Positions 43,660 through 54,689 of a stretch of 64,000 nt of DNA are shown piece after piece. The notes beneath the pieces were generated by a model. That model had not been told where the DNA came from. It did not search any database and saw only the letters and a list, made by a program, of their open reading frames with translations. How positions within the stretch are numbered: the stretch's first letter is position 1; every line of letters begins with the position of its first letter. The position numbers were made by a program, and so were the translations under genes. The DNA is from Phytophthora quininea (Eukaryota; Oomycota; Peronosporomycetes; Peronosporales; Peronosporaceae): assembly GCA_011947345.1 (NCBI GenBank), contig JAAVTG010000082.1:42630-106629 (forward strand). Direction: 5' to 3'.

Positions 43660-46600
43660 CTAATCGAAAATCTGCGTGTACACGATGTTTCTCGTGTACA
43701 CTCCTCCGTCCGGGTCTACGATCTCTGGATACTCAATCAATGCCTTGAACTTGCTTCGAGAGGTCACGCGAGACAACGCCACATACAACTGGCCATGCGA
43801 AAAGCACGGGAAGCCAAGTACAGCCCCAAGTTTAACACCGTCTGACCTTGGGCCTTGTTAATCGTCATGGCGAATGCTGGTTGCACGGGGAACTGCTTTC
43901 GTCGTAGCCGGAAGGGGAAATTGGAGTTGTCGTCGTCGCTCACGAACATAATTCTCGGGATGAGTACTTCTTGGCCTGTTCGTTCTCCAGTCATAATTGT
44001 TGCTCTAATGACGTGGTCCTTCAAGTCGACGATTCGCAGACGCGTTCCGTTGCACAGTCCAAGATCCGGGTTCAGATTTCTCATCATCATGATAGGGATG
44101 CCCTTCTTGAGCAACAGTCTGTGAGGTGGAATCCCGTTCCTGTTCACCGAGTGGAGCAACTCCTGCTCGAAAAACGTTCCGTCATCATCCTCCACCGAGT
44201 CCACCGACAAATACTCCCGCACTGTCTCCGGAAGTCGAGCTGCGACTGCCTCGTTCATTCTCCGTACCGTCTCATTCGTAGTCGTCAAGATGGTCCGACT
44301 GGCAAAATATCCATCACTCGCAACCTCCGGATTCGCAACGTCGGCATACATTGCGTCAATGATGCGGGTCATACCCCTTGGTATTGCCCCTGGAGCTATT
44401 TCCTCGTCCTCGTCGTCTTCTACAGGAGGATTCGGGATCAGCATATCAGCAGGAATCTTGATGTAGTCATTGCCGAGATCAGCACGTTTTTCATGCCGAC
44501 CCTCTCCAACGGCAAGCAAAAATTCAGAGAAAGAGAGGATATCCTCGTCGCTTTCTCCTGTCCCCTCGCTCCCAATGCGCATATTCTGTGTTAACCGAAC
44601 CTGCAAAAGTGTCTCCACAGAGGCGATTCCTTTATACACGCGTTGATCGTTTCTGCAGGCGTGCCTCTCTTCACGACAGGAAGGATCTGGCGGAAATCTC
44701 CTGAGAGCACAAAAACCTTTCCGCCGAAAGGCTCCCTGGGGTTATCCATAATGTCCCGTAGCGTTCGGTCGACAGCCTCAAACGCGTGGCGATGCGTCAT
44801 CGGAGCTTCATCCCAAATGACCAAACTGGTCTGCTGGATAAGCTTGCGCAGGTGCGACTGTTTGAAAATCGAACACGTAGAATCCTTGTCCAGTTTCAGC
44901 GGAATTTTGAAAGTAGAATGCGCCGTACGCCCGCCCATGAGAAGCAGAGATGCAATTCCACTGGATGCAACAGCAAGTGCAATCTTCCCATCCAGACGCA
45001 CCCTGGCCAAAATGTGTCGAAGTAGCGTAGACTTTCCCGTTCCACCAGGCCCATCAACAAAGAAAAGCTTTTGTGAAATTTCCCGCGTGGATGACCTGCC
45101 CCCGTCGTTACGCGAAACGCTGGCCGTCGATACCTCATGTCCTGACTCGGCTTCGACGGCTTGTATGATCTGGTCGAATACGGCTTTCTGCCCTTCGTTG
45201 AGTTTGGCCTCGTCGCGAACAATAGCCTCCAATGTCCTTGTGCTGTAGCTTTTCTCGCGGCGTATGAGATTGTTGTCGAGAAGGGACTCTCGAACCAAAC
45301 TCGGGAAATCACTCAACTGCGGAAGGTCAAAATCGGTCACAGCATACCCACTCACCTTTAGCAAATCGTTCACGCTTTTTAGCGTCTCAAACATCACCAC
45401 AGTCTCTCGTGTAGACTCGGGAGATCCCGGTGCTTATGCGCTATGTCCCGATTCAATTCCTCATAGAATTGGTCCCACAACCCACGGACGTCACTTGGCA
45501 TCGAGTACACTAACAGTGTACTGAAGAGCTGTCGAAGTTGGTATGGCATCTGAAAACTTGCAGCCTCTGTCATGCATGCAACCCACTCTTGGTCGTTGTC
45601 AAGATATCCCAATTGTAACGCTGCATCCCTAAACGTGGGACATACGACGCCGTTAACTGTCCGTATATCCTCGAACGATGTAGGTCCTCTTCGATTGCAG
45701 AGCAGTATTCGGAGGAAAAACTTCTCGCCATCCCGGGGGACACATGAACCAATCTTCCGAGTGCCGCTCTATACTGCTTACGCCGAACCCACTGCTTCTC
45801 GTTCCAAACGAACTCCTTGGGGATGTCTTTGTACAGCATCGTCTTCGCGATCTGGTTCTCTGGGGCGTCGCTCTGACATAATTCAAAAACCTCGTGAGGT
45901 GCGTGTGCGCGCTTCTTTCCAGAATCGCGGTGGGATCTTCCCTTACGTCGAAATGAATCATATGCTCTCTCTCCAAATGCACGGTAAGTTGCACGACAGA
46001 GTGAGTTTTCCCTTGAACCGCGTAATTCAGAAGCCGGATGCACGCCTCCACAGGGGAAATATACCGAGCATCTAAATATCGCAGGATTTCGTTTGGCTCC
46101 TCGCTCAGGCGTTGCTCAGACGGACGACCATTGCCCGAATCGACGACGACGATTGTCATGACGGTCCTATCTGATCCCTTGTACACGTACTTGTAAATAT
46201 ACTTGACCGCGGTGATTCCAGTACAAACCTCTACGTTGATGTGGCAATCGTACTTCTGAGAGAAGTACGGGTTATAGGGGACCACCCACTTGTTTGCGGT
46301 GGCATTATCATACTTCCGCCCTTTGAACTTTAGAACTCCCGCACTCCGCTCGCGGCGTTTATACTCTGGGTATCCATTCACATCCGCCTGAGTCGCCGTA
46401 TTCAACTTTTTCGGAAAACCTTTGGAGCACTTCCCGTCTTTCATGCAAGCACAATTGGGATTCGCGGCGCCACACGGGCCGTGCATCATACACGTCATCA
46501 CGGTCTTGTAAAGATCAGGGTTGGTCGCCTCGTCGGGTATTTCGGCGGACACCATCGCATCAATCACTTCTCGGCTTCGCGGCTTATCCTGATCATCCAG

Positions 46601-49114
46601 AATAATCAATATGTGTGCATGCGGCAGACCTCGCTTCTGAAACTCCACAACGTAAATCCGAGCACGAACACGGCCCAACACACCGGCGTCCAAATCTGCA
46701 AGTAATTCCCGCAATTTCTGGTTCCAGACACGCGCAACGATATCGGGACGGTCCTGTGCGGTCTGTCCTTCCGACAGCTCACTTGTAATTTCACTCCACT
46801 CTGGGTTGCAAGTCATCGTCATGAAAATATCTGGCTTTCCATACTCGGCCACAATTGTCATAGAGTCCTTGTAGCATTTGTACATGTATCGGGGGCTACC
46901 AGTATAGGTCGCTGGTAGAATCCGCCGCAAGCCGTACTGGTTCAGGAAATGTTTTTGCTGACGGCCCCCAGAACCCGCGTGGCTCTCCTCATCACGCATC
47001 TCAACCTCACTCTCGTTGATGTAGGCGTCTTCCACACCTCTGTACAGGTCCGCGCGGATCTCTTTCTGGTTATTCGCAACCCACCTTAAACTATCCTGCT
47101 CCACTTTAGCTCGTTGATCCACACACCATTGCTGAAAAAGCCGACCACCGAGATGTAGCACTGATCCATCACCCGGCTTAGGGAACAAACGAAAAGCCGT
47201 GAACTCTCGAAGAGACATCTTGGGCTCCTCCCGACGTGTCTGGCCGTTTGCATAGGTATCGGTGAAAGACCATCCTAACTCTCCGCTTGGAAAAAGCAAC
47301 GGGTACTGGAGTGGGTCGTACATCGGGTTCGTCTCGAACAAACGGAGGAGACGCCGCTGCTTCGTGTAGATGATAAGGTCTCTGTGTTTGTCGAGGTTTC
47401 CGTCCTCCACCAGTGTCGCCCCAACCTCAGACACGGTTGGTAAATTTGTTGTGCCAGGTCGCCTGCGATCCGCGTACAGGTTAAACTGGAGATCCACGAT
47501 CTCTTTCCCGTCCGCTACCTCTTTCCGAAGGAGCTCTCCAAAATTCAAGAACTGCTGCCCGAAAGGATTAACTGTTGCCATCATGTGCTCGAGGGTTCCC
47601 AGTTTTTCCCGGTCCAAGTGAGCAAAAATGCCTTCGCGACGCGCTGCCCGTTTATGCATATCCGGATCTACGATGTAAATCTGCGCGAACTTCGCAGGTG
47701 CTGGTTGGCTTGTGTCGAAGTAGTCGATCGACGGGAGTAGAGAACCGAGATAGTGACCCATGGCACCTTGGATCCTGTACGTGTAAACACCGCGCTGCCC
47801 CTGCACCGATGTATCCTCTCTCACGCGTTGAATGGCGGAGCTATCACTTCTAGACGCCCCGATGGACGTGAAAGCAAACACCTGATTGTACGCACGGATG
47901 TGTTCTCTGAACTCCTGCTCTCGATAAAAGCCGTGGAGGTAATTGGGAGCTGCTTTCAATCCCGGTAGCTGTACCTTTCCCTTCAGACAACATGAGAAAG
48001 CAGATTCACCCGGCCATTTCCAGGCCCCACACCAAGCACACTGTATCTGATCTGGAAGCTTGTGCCGACCGTCTTCAACATTTTTCCCAGACACCTTGGA
48101 CTTGCAGAAGCTCTCGTGGTTACAGAGTGCGTGACCGCGTCGAGGGCAACGGTTTCTAACCCGCCTGTTCGCGTTTTCGGCCTCGCGTCGCTCCGCACGC
48201 TGTGCCTCCGTTTGGGCGTCATGCCTCTGTCGACGCCGCAATGTATCACGTTCCAGAGCTGCCTCCCGTTCGTGGTTTCCTTGGAGTATACGCCGAACTT
48301 CATGATCGATGCGATTACGTTCACGTTCCGCCTCACGCTCGGCTTCTGTCAGGAGCGATCGTCGAGATTCTTGGCTTGCTCGCGCTTCCTCGTGGCGACT
48401 TGTTCGTTCCTCTTCAGTCTCGTCATTGCGCCTAGCCTCCTGATAGACGCGATCACGCTCTCGAACTTCCTCCTGCGCCTCCTCGGTTCGATTTGCACGC
48501 CGAGCTTCTTGGTACAATCTGTCATGTTCTCTCCTGGCCTGAACCTGGTCTTCTTTCTTCCTGGCTCGTCGAATCCGCTGCAGCTCTCGATTCCGTGTCC
48601 GAGTACGTTCTTTCTGAGATGCGGTCATGTTGGCTCTCCGTTTCCGCGCGTTCTCGGCTTTCTTCGCACGGATCCTCTCCGCTTCGTCTGGTTCAGGTAT
48701 TACCGCACTTGGTGCAGGAGTTGCCACAGTCACGGGGACAATTTCTCCCACAGACTCGGCGTAACGTCGTTGATGTTCTGCTGGATCATCTTCCTCCTGC
48801 TTACCTTCTTGATCACCACTTATGTCGACAGCTGGTGCTTGGACCTCCCGAGTTGTGATGTGGTCCGCGTTCAACGTTAACGCTTCCAGAGCCTTGTTGA
48901 GATTACATCGCCTGCTACTTCGTCTTCGTTGGCGCTTCCGCTTGTCCGCACGATCCTCAGGTCCGCATGGAGTCGCGTTAACGCGTTCGTTCTCCCGCAA
49001 CTCTTTTTCTATGTCCTCGCGCGTCCGCTTGCGCTTGGGTCGCGCCATGGCGTCCTGTGGACACGAAACAGAGTCACACAGCGCGTTAGACATTACGTCT
49101 AAGTACGTCCACAT
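43660..49114 (-). CDS. Helitron Rep-helicase (RepHel), unit B, few frame breaks
   Basis: One frame of 1,153 codons runs from 49,114 to 45,653. The likely start is the ATG at 49,048 (ARPKRKR follows, good context) or the one at 49,114. Residues 149-309 are exactly seven 23-residue Arg/Glu-rich repeats (STPR-like). A zinc region (CAWCGAWKWPGE) and the Helitron N domain follow, then Rep with CNPEWSEI, GLPHAH (46,613-46,630) and the two-tyrosine YIYKYVYKG (about 46,180-46,205). The helicase continues at 45,612-43,764 with Walker A near 45,030-45,065. Breaks: T-run near 45,886 (five T; three or six would be in frame), G-run near 45,737, G-run near 45,420, T-run near 44,607 and G-run near 43,810. 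All are one-base homopolymer differences. Expected length is about 1,800 residues, normal for RepHel. Acts in the nucleus on element ends. Confidence 0.85.
48188..48670 (-). repeat. seven 23-codon repeats inside RepHel (unit B)
   Basis: Residues 149-309. Each repeat starts with a charged block such as RERDRVYQEARRN and ends with an acidic, Thr/Glu-containing block. The counterpart in unit A is 37,684-38,166. This is the period of the STPR (score-and-three) DNA-binding repeat. Confidence 0.8.
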
Positions 49115-50177
49115 TTTTATATGCAGGTTGGAGTCTTGATCTCGGATCTTGGGTCTTGTGCGTCGTTTTTGTTGAGTGTGTTTGCATCTGCGTACTGCCT
49201 GGCGTGCCAGCTCCCTTCGTAATAAGCCGCAAACATATCCCGCCTACAACATACCCAAAAATGGGTACGGAGTGGTTTTTGCTGCACCATAAATGGCACC
49301 GTCGGCAAGTCCAGGTTTGAGCGCCCGGGCAGTACTGAGAGTCTTCGTGCGATATCCGTTGCACATCGCTTTTCAGCGGAAGCTCGACATCAACAGGTCG
49401 AAAGCTTCGGGTAAATTTGGCCAATAGGCAGGCGCCATAGTGTGCTCTCACTCAGAGTGGGTGGTGGGCCGCAGCCCCTTAGCACGACACCCCCAGCGCA
49501 AGCGCTGGGCCATATACTTCACCCTAACTTCCTCCCAGGAGTCTAGGACTATCTGTGCGTGGTGGCTTCGTCTCCACTTAAGTCTAACATGCATACATGC
49601 AACGCACCTTTCCGCCCGCGCGCGCTTCTTCTTTTGAATTTGGGGGCAAACGTCCCAGTAAAGTACGAATTGGTGTGGTCCACTTTCGGGCCGCCTTCGC
49701 TCCGCTCGGCAGCGATTGGCCGAAACTCTTTTCGGCGAATGGGCGCCGCCGTCGCTGGCGCTCGGCAGCCAATGGCAGCGCCGGATCTTGTCCATCGAAA
49801 CTCGGCGACGGACCGACAGACAAACGGACAGACAGCAAGTCTCTTGTAGTTAGTCTAAGACTAGCTGAGCGCCGCCGCCGCGCGGCGGTGGGTTATGGTT
49901 GGATGCAGCTGTGACCGCCCGCCTCCGCTACGCTCCGGCGGGATGATTAGCTTTTTACACGAACTACTAAGTAGTACAATCTAAAACGTACAGGCATATA
50001 AAACGTTTCATGAAAATTGCCAAGTGCCATTTGTCCAACATAAAGCTAGGTTCTAGTTCGTAGTGGCAAGCTACTACATCTAGCCTAGAAATACACCTCG
50101 ACTCCTAATCAAAAATCTGCGTGTACACGATGTTTCTCGTGTACACTCCTCCGTCCGGGTCTACGAACTCTGGATAC

Positions 50178-51066
50178 TCAATCAATGCCTTGAACTTGCT
50201 TCGAGGTCACGCGAGACAACGCCACATACAACTGGCCATGCGAAAAGCACGGGGAAGCCAAGTACAGCCCCAAGTTTAACACCGTCTGACCTTGGGCCTT
50301 GTTAATCGTCATGGCGAATGCTGGTTGCACGGGGAACTGCTTTCGTCGTAGCCGGAAGGGGAAATCGGAGTTGTCGTCGTCGCTCACGAACATAATTCTC
50401 GGGATGGGTACTTCTTGGCCTGTTCGTTCTCCAGTCATAATTGTTGCTCTAATGACGTGGTCCTTCAAGTCGACGATCCGTAGACGCGTTCCGTTGCACA
50501 GTCCAAGATCCGGGTTCAGATTGCTCATCATCATGATGGGGATGCCCTTCTTGAGCAGTAGTCTGTGAGGTGGAATCCCGTTCCTGTTCACCGAGTGGAG
50601 GAACTCCTGCTCGAAAAACGTTCCGTCATCATCCTCCACCGAGTCCACCGACAAACGCTCCCGCTCTGTCTCCGGAAGTCGAGCTGCGACTGCCTCGTTG
50701 ATTCTCCGTACCGTCTCATTCGTAGTCGTCAAAATCGTCCGGCTGGCACAATATTCATCCGTCGCAACCTACGGATTCGCAACGTCGGCATACATTGCGT
50801 TAATGATGCGGGTCATACCCCTTTGTATTGACCCAGGAACTATTTCCTCGTCCTCGTCGTCTTCTACAGGAGGATCCGGGGTCAGCATATCAGCAGGAAT
50901 CTTGATGTAGTCATTGCCAAGGTCAGCAAGTTTTTCGTGCCGACCCTCTCCAACAGCAAGCAAAAATCAGAGAAAGAGATGATATCCTCATCGTTTGGTT
51001 CCTCGCGCGGGCGGGCCAACGGACGACTATCACCTGGAACGACCACGATCGTCATCCCGGTCCTAT
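50178..51066 (-). pseudogene. RepHel C-terminal fragment in t3
   Basis: A 64-codon piece (50,963-50,769) and a 184-codon piece (50,732-50,178) retain motif V and the start of motif VI (QLYVALSRV). A stop replaces a residue between them (near 50,768), and a short deletion after LSRVTS shifts the last few codons. ATPase motifs are absent. Confidence 0.7.
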
Positions 51067-51584
51067 CCGAACTTTACGCTGTTTGCCCGTTTCACCACTG
51101 TCTCTGTATCAATACAATATAGTACACAATATAACACAAATTTAACCGACTTGGCCGAAATGAACACAAATGTATTGGCGGAGTCTATTAACAGCCAATG
51201 TCCTGTCCCTGGCGGTAGCGACGGCGACGCGCGGTCTGTCGCTGGCGGACTCGGCGACGTCGATGACGGTGGCGAGCTTCGCGAGGTGGTAGTGGCGGCG
51301 ACAGCGTCGGTGGTGACCGCCACCAGGGCCATGGTCTCCTGCCGCCGGTCCAACCGTGCCAGCGGCTGCTCGGCGGCGGTGCTGTGCCAGAAGCGGCGCT
51401 GGCCGTCGCACGCCCGACACCGCCGCGATGCGCTCCTGGCGCGTGGCCTCTCGAAGGCATCCCACTCGAGGAGCTCCTCGCAGCAAACGCAGCGGAGGCA
51501 CTGGTGGCCCAGGCCGTCGAGGTCGAGCGGCGCACGCGTCACGTCGGCAGAGCAGCGAGCGCAGGTAACGTTCCCACGCTCCAT
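51063..51584 (-). CDS. Cys-rich zinc-ribbon-like protein carried by t3, altered tail
   Basis: ATG at 51,584. The Cys-rich first 75 residues match t2 and t4. A small deletion after the VAVT segment shifts the frame, so this copy continues with a Ser/Pro-rich tail and stops only at 51,063 (173 codons). The conserved part ends at the same point where all copies become low-complexity. Confidence 0.5.
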   Translation of the reverse strand: MERGNVTCARCSADVTRAPLDLDGLGHQCLRCVCCEELLEWDAFERPRARSASRRCRACDGQRRFWHSTAAEQPLARLDRRQETMALVAVTTDAVAATTTSRSSPPSSTSPSPPATDRASPSLPPGTGHWLLIDSANTFVFISAKSVKFVLYCVLYCIDTETVVKRANSVKFG

Positions 51585-52152
51585 CGCGTTTGGTTTCGGT
51601 GTTGGTTGTGGGGGGGGACTACTATCGACCTCTTCATTAAGTACGTTTGGTGTGGACCACCCTACTATTGGTGTGGACCACCCTACTATTCCAGTAAAGT
51701 ACGAATTGGTGTGGTCCACGTCTCGGGCCGCCTTCGCTCCGCTCGGCAGCGATTGGCCGAAACTCTTTTGGCGAATGGGCGCCGCCGTCGCTGGCGCTCG
51801 GCAGCCAATGGCAGCGCCGGATCTTGTCCATCGAAACTCGGCGACAGACCGACCGACGGACAAACGGACAGACAGCAAGTCTCTAGTAGTAGTCTAAGAC
51901 TAGCCGAGCGCCGCGCTACGCGGCGGTGGGTTATGGTTGGATGCAGCTGTGGGACCGCCCGCCTCCGCTACGCTCCGGCGGGATGATTTAGCTTTTCACA
52001 CGAACTACTAAGTAGTGCAATCTAAAACTACGGGCTTATAAAATGTTTTATAAAATCATGAAAATTGCCAAGTGCCATTTGTCCAACATAAAGCTAGGTT
52101 CTAGTTCGTAGTGGCAAGCTACTACATCTAGCCTAGACATGCACCTCGACTC

Positions 52153-53109
52153 CTAATCAAAAATCTGCGTGTACACGATGTTTCTCGTGTACACTCCTCC
52201 GTCCGGGTCTACGAACTCTGGATACTCCATCAATGCCTTGAACTTGCTTCGGGACGTCACGCGAGACAACGCCACATACAACTGGCCATGCGAGAAGCAC
52301 GGGGAAGCCAAGTACAGCCCCAAGTTTAACACCGTCTGACCTTGGGCCTTGTTAATCGTCATGGCGAATGCTGGTTGCACGGGGAACTGCTTTCGTCGTA
52401 GCCGGAAGGGGAAATCGGAGCTGTCGTCGTCGCTCACGAACATAATTCTCGGGATGAGTACTTCTTGGCCTGTTCGTTCTCCAGTCATAATTGTTGCTCT
52501 AATGACGTGGTCCTTCAAGTCGACGATCCGTAGACGCGTCCCGTTGCACAGTCCAAGATCCGGGTTCAGATTTCTCATCATCATGATGGGGATGCCCTTC
52601 TTGAGCAGCGGTCTGTGAGGTGGAATCCCGTTCATGTTCACCGAGCGGGGGAACTCCTACTCGAAAAACGTTCCGTCATCATCCTCCACTGAGTCCACCG
52701 ACAAATACTCCCGCGCTGTCTCCGGAAGTCGAGCTGCGACTGCCTCGTTGATTCTCCGTACCGTCTCATTCGTAGTCGTCAAAATGGTCCGACTGGCAAA
52801 ATAATCATCCGTCGCAACCTCCGGATTCGCAACGTCGGGATACATTGCGTCAATGATGCGGGTCATACCCCTAGGTATTGCCCCTGGAGCTATTTCCTCG
52901 TCCTCGTCGTCTTCTACAGGAGGATTCGGGATCAGCATATCAGCAGGAATCTTGGTGTAGTCATTGCCAAGATCAGCACGTTTTTCGTGCCGACCCTCTC
53001 CAACGGCAAGCACAAAATCAGAGAAGGAGAAGATATCCTCATCGCTTGGCTTCTCGCGCGGGTGGGCCAACGGACGACTATCACCTGGAACGACCACGAT
53101 CGTCATCAC
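52153..53109 (-). pseudogene. RepHel C-terminal fragment in t4
   Basis: ATG at 53,109 opens a 150-codon frame from MMTIVVVPGDSRP through the NETVRRINEAV and VEDDDGTFFE segments to a stop. After that stop a 162-codon frame (52,641-52,153) runs through motif V (FAMTINKAQGQT) and motif VI (LYVALSRV) to the natural C-terminus. A single stop therefore separates two otherwise open halves. No Walker motifs. Confidence 0.75.
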
Positions 53110-53227
53110 GGTCCTATCCGAACTCTACGCTGTTGCTCGTTTTACCCTCGTTTTTACATCGATACACAATATAACACAAATTTAACCGTCTTTGCCGAAA
53201 TGAAAACGAATGTATTGGCGGAGGCTA

Positions 53228-53632
53228 TTAACAGCCAATGGTCTGGCCCTGGCGGTAGCGACGGCGGCGCGCGATCTGTCGCTGGCGGACTCGGCGGCGT
53301 CGACGACGGTGGCGAGCTTCGCGAGGTGGTAGTGGCAGCGGCAGCGGCGGCGGGCCGATGGTGACCGCCACCAGGGCCATGGTCTCCTGCCGCCGGTCCA
53401 ACCGTGGCAGCGGCTGCTCGGCGGCGGTGCTATGCCAGAAGCTGCGCTGGCCGTCGCACGCCCGACACCGCCGCGATGCGCTCCTGGCGCGTGGCCTCTC
53501 GAAGGCATCCCACTCGAGGAGCTCCTCGCAGCAAACGCAGCGGAGGCACTGGTGGCCCAGGCCGTCGAGGTCGAGCGGCGCACGCGTCACCTCGGCAGAG
53601 CAGCGAGCGCAGGTAACGTTCCCACGCTCCAT
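53228..53632 (-). CDS. Cys-rich zinc-ribbon-like protein carried by t4
   Basis: ATG at 53,632, 134 codons, complete. Cys are at residues 8, 11, 29, 32, 34, 35, 56 and 59: CARC, then QCLRCVCCEELLEWDAFE, then CRACDG. The 'CxxC...C-x-x-W-x-x-F...R...CxxC' arrangement resembles small zinc-ribbon or Stc1-like modules; I recognise the pattern, not a specific gene. After residue 75 the sequence is Pro- then Arg-rich. It starts about 320 bp from the element 5' end and lies about 120 bp upstream of the helicase fragment. It is absent from the long units, so it was probably acquired by an ancestor of the short ones. Known Helitrons capture host gene pieces this way; whether this one is used is unknown. 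Confidence 0.65.
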   Translation of the reverse strand: MERGNVTCARCSAEVTRAPLDLDGLGHQCLRCVCCEELLEWDAFERPRARSASRRCRACDGQRSFWHSTAAEQPLPRLDRRQETMALVAVTIGPPPLPLPLPPREARHRRRRRRVRQRQIARRRRYRQGQTIGC

Positions 53633-53990
53633 CGCGTTTGGCTTTGGTGTTGGGGGGAGGAGGAGGGGGGACTACTATCGAGGTCTTCATTAAGTACGTT
53701 TGGTGTGGACCACCCTACTATTGGTGGGGTCCACCCTACTATTCCAGTAAAGTACGAATTGGTGTGGTCCACTTTCTCGGGCCGCCTTCGCTCCGCTCGG
53801 CAGCGATTGGCCGAAACTCTTTTCGGCGAATGGGCGCCGCCGTCGCTGGCGCTCGGCAGCCAATGGCAGCGCCGGATCTTGTCCATCGAAACTCGGCGAC
53901 AGACCGACCGACGGACAAACGGACAGACAGCAAGTCTCTAGTAGTAGTCTAAGATTGGTTGGTTGGAATTGCAAAGTTATTGTGTGCTGG

Positions 53991-53995
53991 AAAAA
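53991..53995 (-). terminator. pol III terminator of tRNA-Gly
   Basis: T5 on minus, one base after the tRNA 3' end. The Helitron array begins 36 bases further on. Confidence 0.75.
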
Positions 53996-53996
53996 T

Positions 53997-54067
53997 TGCG
54001 CCGTCCGGGAATCGAACCCGGGGCATCTCGTTGGCAACGAGATATTTTACCACTAAACCAACGGCGC
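53997..54067 (-). tRNA. tRNA-Gly (anticodon GCC)
   Basis: 71 nt, no intron. The acceptor stem GCGCCGT pairs with ACGGCGC. D arm has TGGTTTAGTGGTA, the anticodon stem TCTCG/CGAGA carries loop TTGCCAA, and the T arm is CCGGGTTCGATTCCCGG. Complete and standard. Confidence 0.96.
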
Positions 54068-54436
54068 CCCGCAAAATAAATCTTGTGAATAGCTTTGTAT
54101 ATGAGAACAATACGCACTACTAAAGTAGATAGATATGCAAGATAAAACATGAAGTTAGTTTGGGCTGATCCATGGTTAATTTTGCTTTATTAGCCGCCAG
54201 CAACATATACATGTATGATAAGCCAGTCATTGCATAGGCATTTTCATAAAGTGAAGCTAAAAGAAACGTATTGAATTATAAAAAAATCGCGATATCCGGG
54301 ATGTCACTAAAATAAAGCCTGTCATCATTTAAGAATACTCTCGAACAAATTCAGCGTTTTAAACGTGAATAGCTGAAAAATTATACAAATTATTGTTTTC
54401 GTATAGTGATCATTCTATTTTATATTGAGATGTACA
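54068..54436. other. AT-rich spacer
   Basis: No gene or repeat recognised between the tRNA-Gly gene and the Tc1-like element. The tRNA-Gly 5' flank is here. Confidence 0.5.
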
Positions 54437-54667
54437 CTGCGCGACAGATCACATCGGACACCAGCTTGTCGTGCTGTATCGGCGTCAATACGGCGAGTTA
54501 GTCTATGCTATCTAGATATATGCGAGTTGTAGACAGAAGAAATAGCCTAGTAGCGCTAACGAGCACAAATTCGATCTCTGTGGGGGACCTCACATACAAC
54601 TTTCCACTTTCAGCACTACGACAGATCAGATCGGACAGTAAACCTATACAAAAATCAAGTGTATTTT
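54437..54667 (+). repeat. left terminal inverted repeat of the Tc1-like element
   Basis: 231 bp matching the reverse of 55,752-55,982. Confidence 0.85.
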
Positions 54668-54689
54668 CCCTTAGTAATGCGTTCTATCG

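Larger units (their letters stand above)
43406..49860 (-). mobile_element. long Helitron unit B (autonomous type)
   Basis: 6,455 bp, nearly identical to unit A in leader, gene and tail. Its N-terminal 1,150 codons are in one frame, unlike A, so it is the better-preserved of the two. Confidence 0.9.
49861..51899 (-). mobile_element. short Helitron unit t3 (non-autonomous)
   Basis: 2,039 bp. Two minisatellite copies are followed by the CCAGTAAAGTACGAATTGGT segment shared with the long units. It carries the Cys-rich gene with an altered C-terminus and the helicase fragment. Confidence 0.88.
32913..53954 (-). mobile_element. tandem head-to-tail array of six Helitrons
   Basis: Six units, all transcribed on minus, abut without any base between them: each junction reads, on minus, ...CTAG then TCTTAGACTACTAC. 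TC is the Helitron 5' end and CTAG (CTRR) the 3' end. CTAG is preceded by the expected hairpin. At the outer edges the block is preceded by host A (complement of 53,955) and followed by host T (complement of 32,912), the canonical A/T target of Helitrons. So the 21,042-bp block occupies one insertion site. Units from low to high coordinate: 6,449, 2,010, 2,034, 6,455, 2,039 and 2,055 bp. Confidence 0.92.
51900..53954 (-). mobile_element. short Helitron unit t4 (non-autonomous), 5' end of the array
   Basis: 2,055 bp. Its 5' TC at 53,954-53,953 is preceded by host A and by the sequence next to the tRNA-Gly gene. It carries the Cys-rich gene and helicase fragment. Confidence 0.9.
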
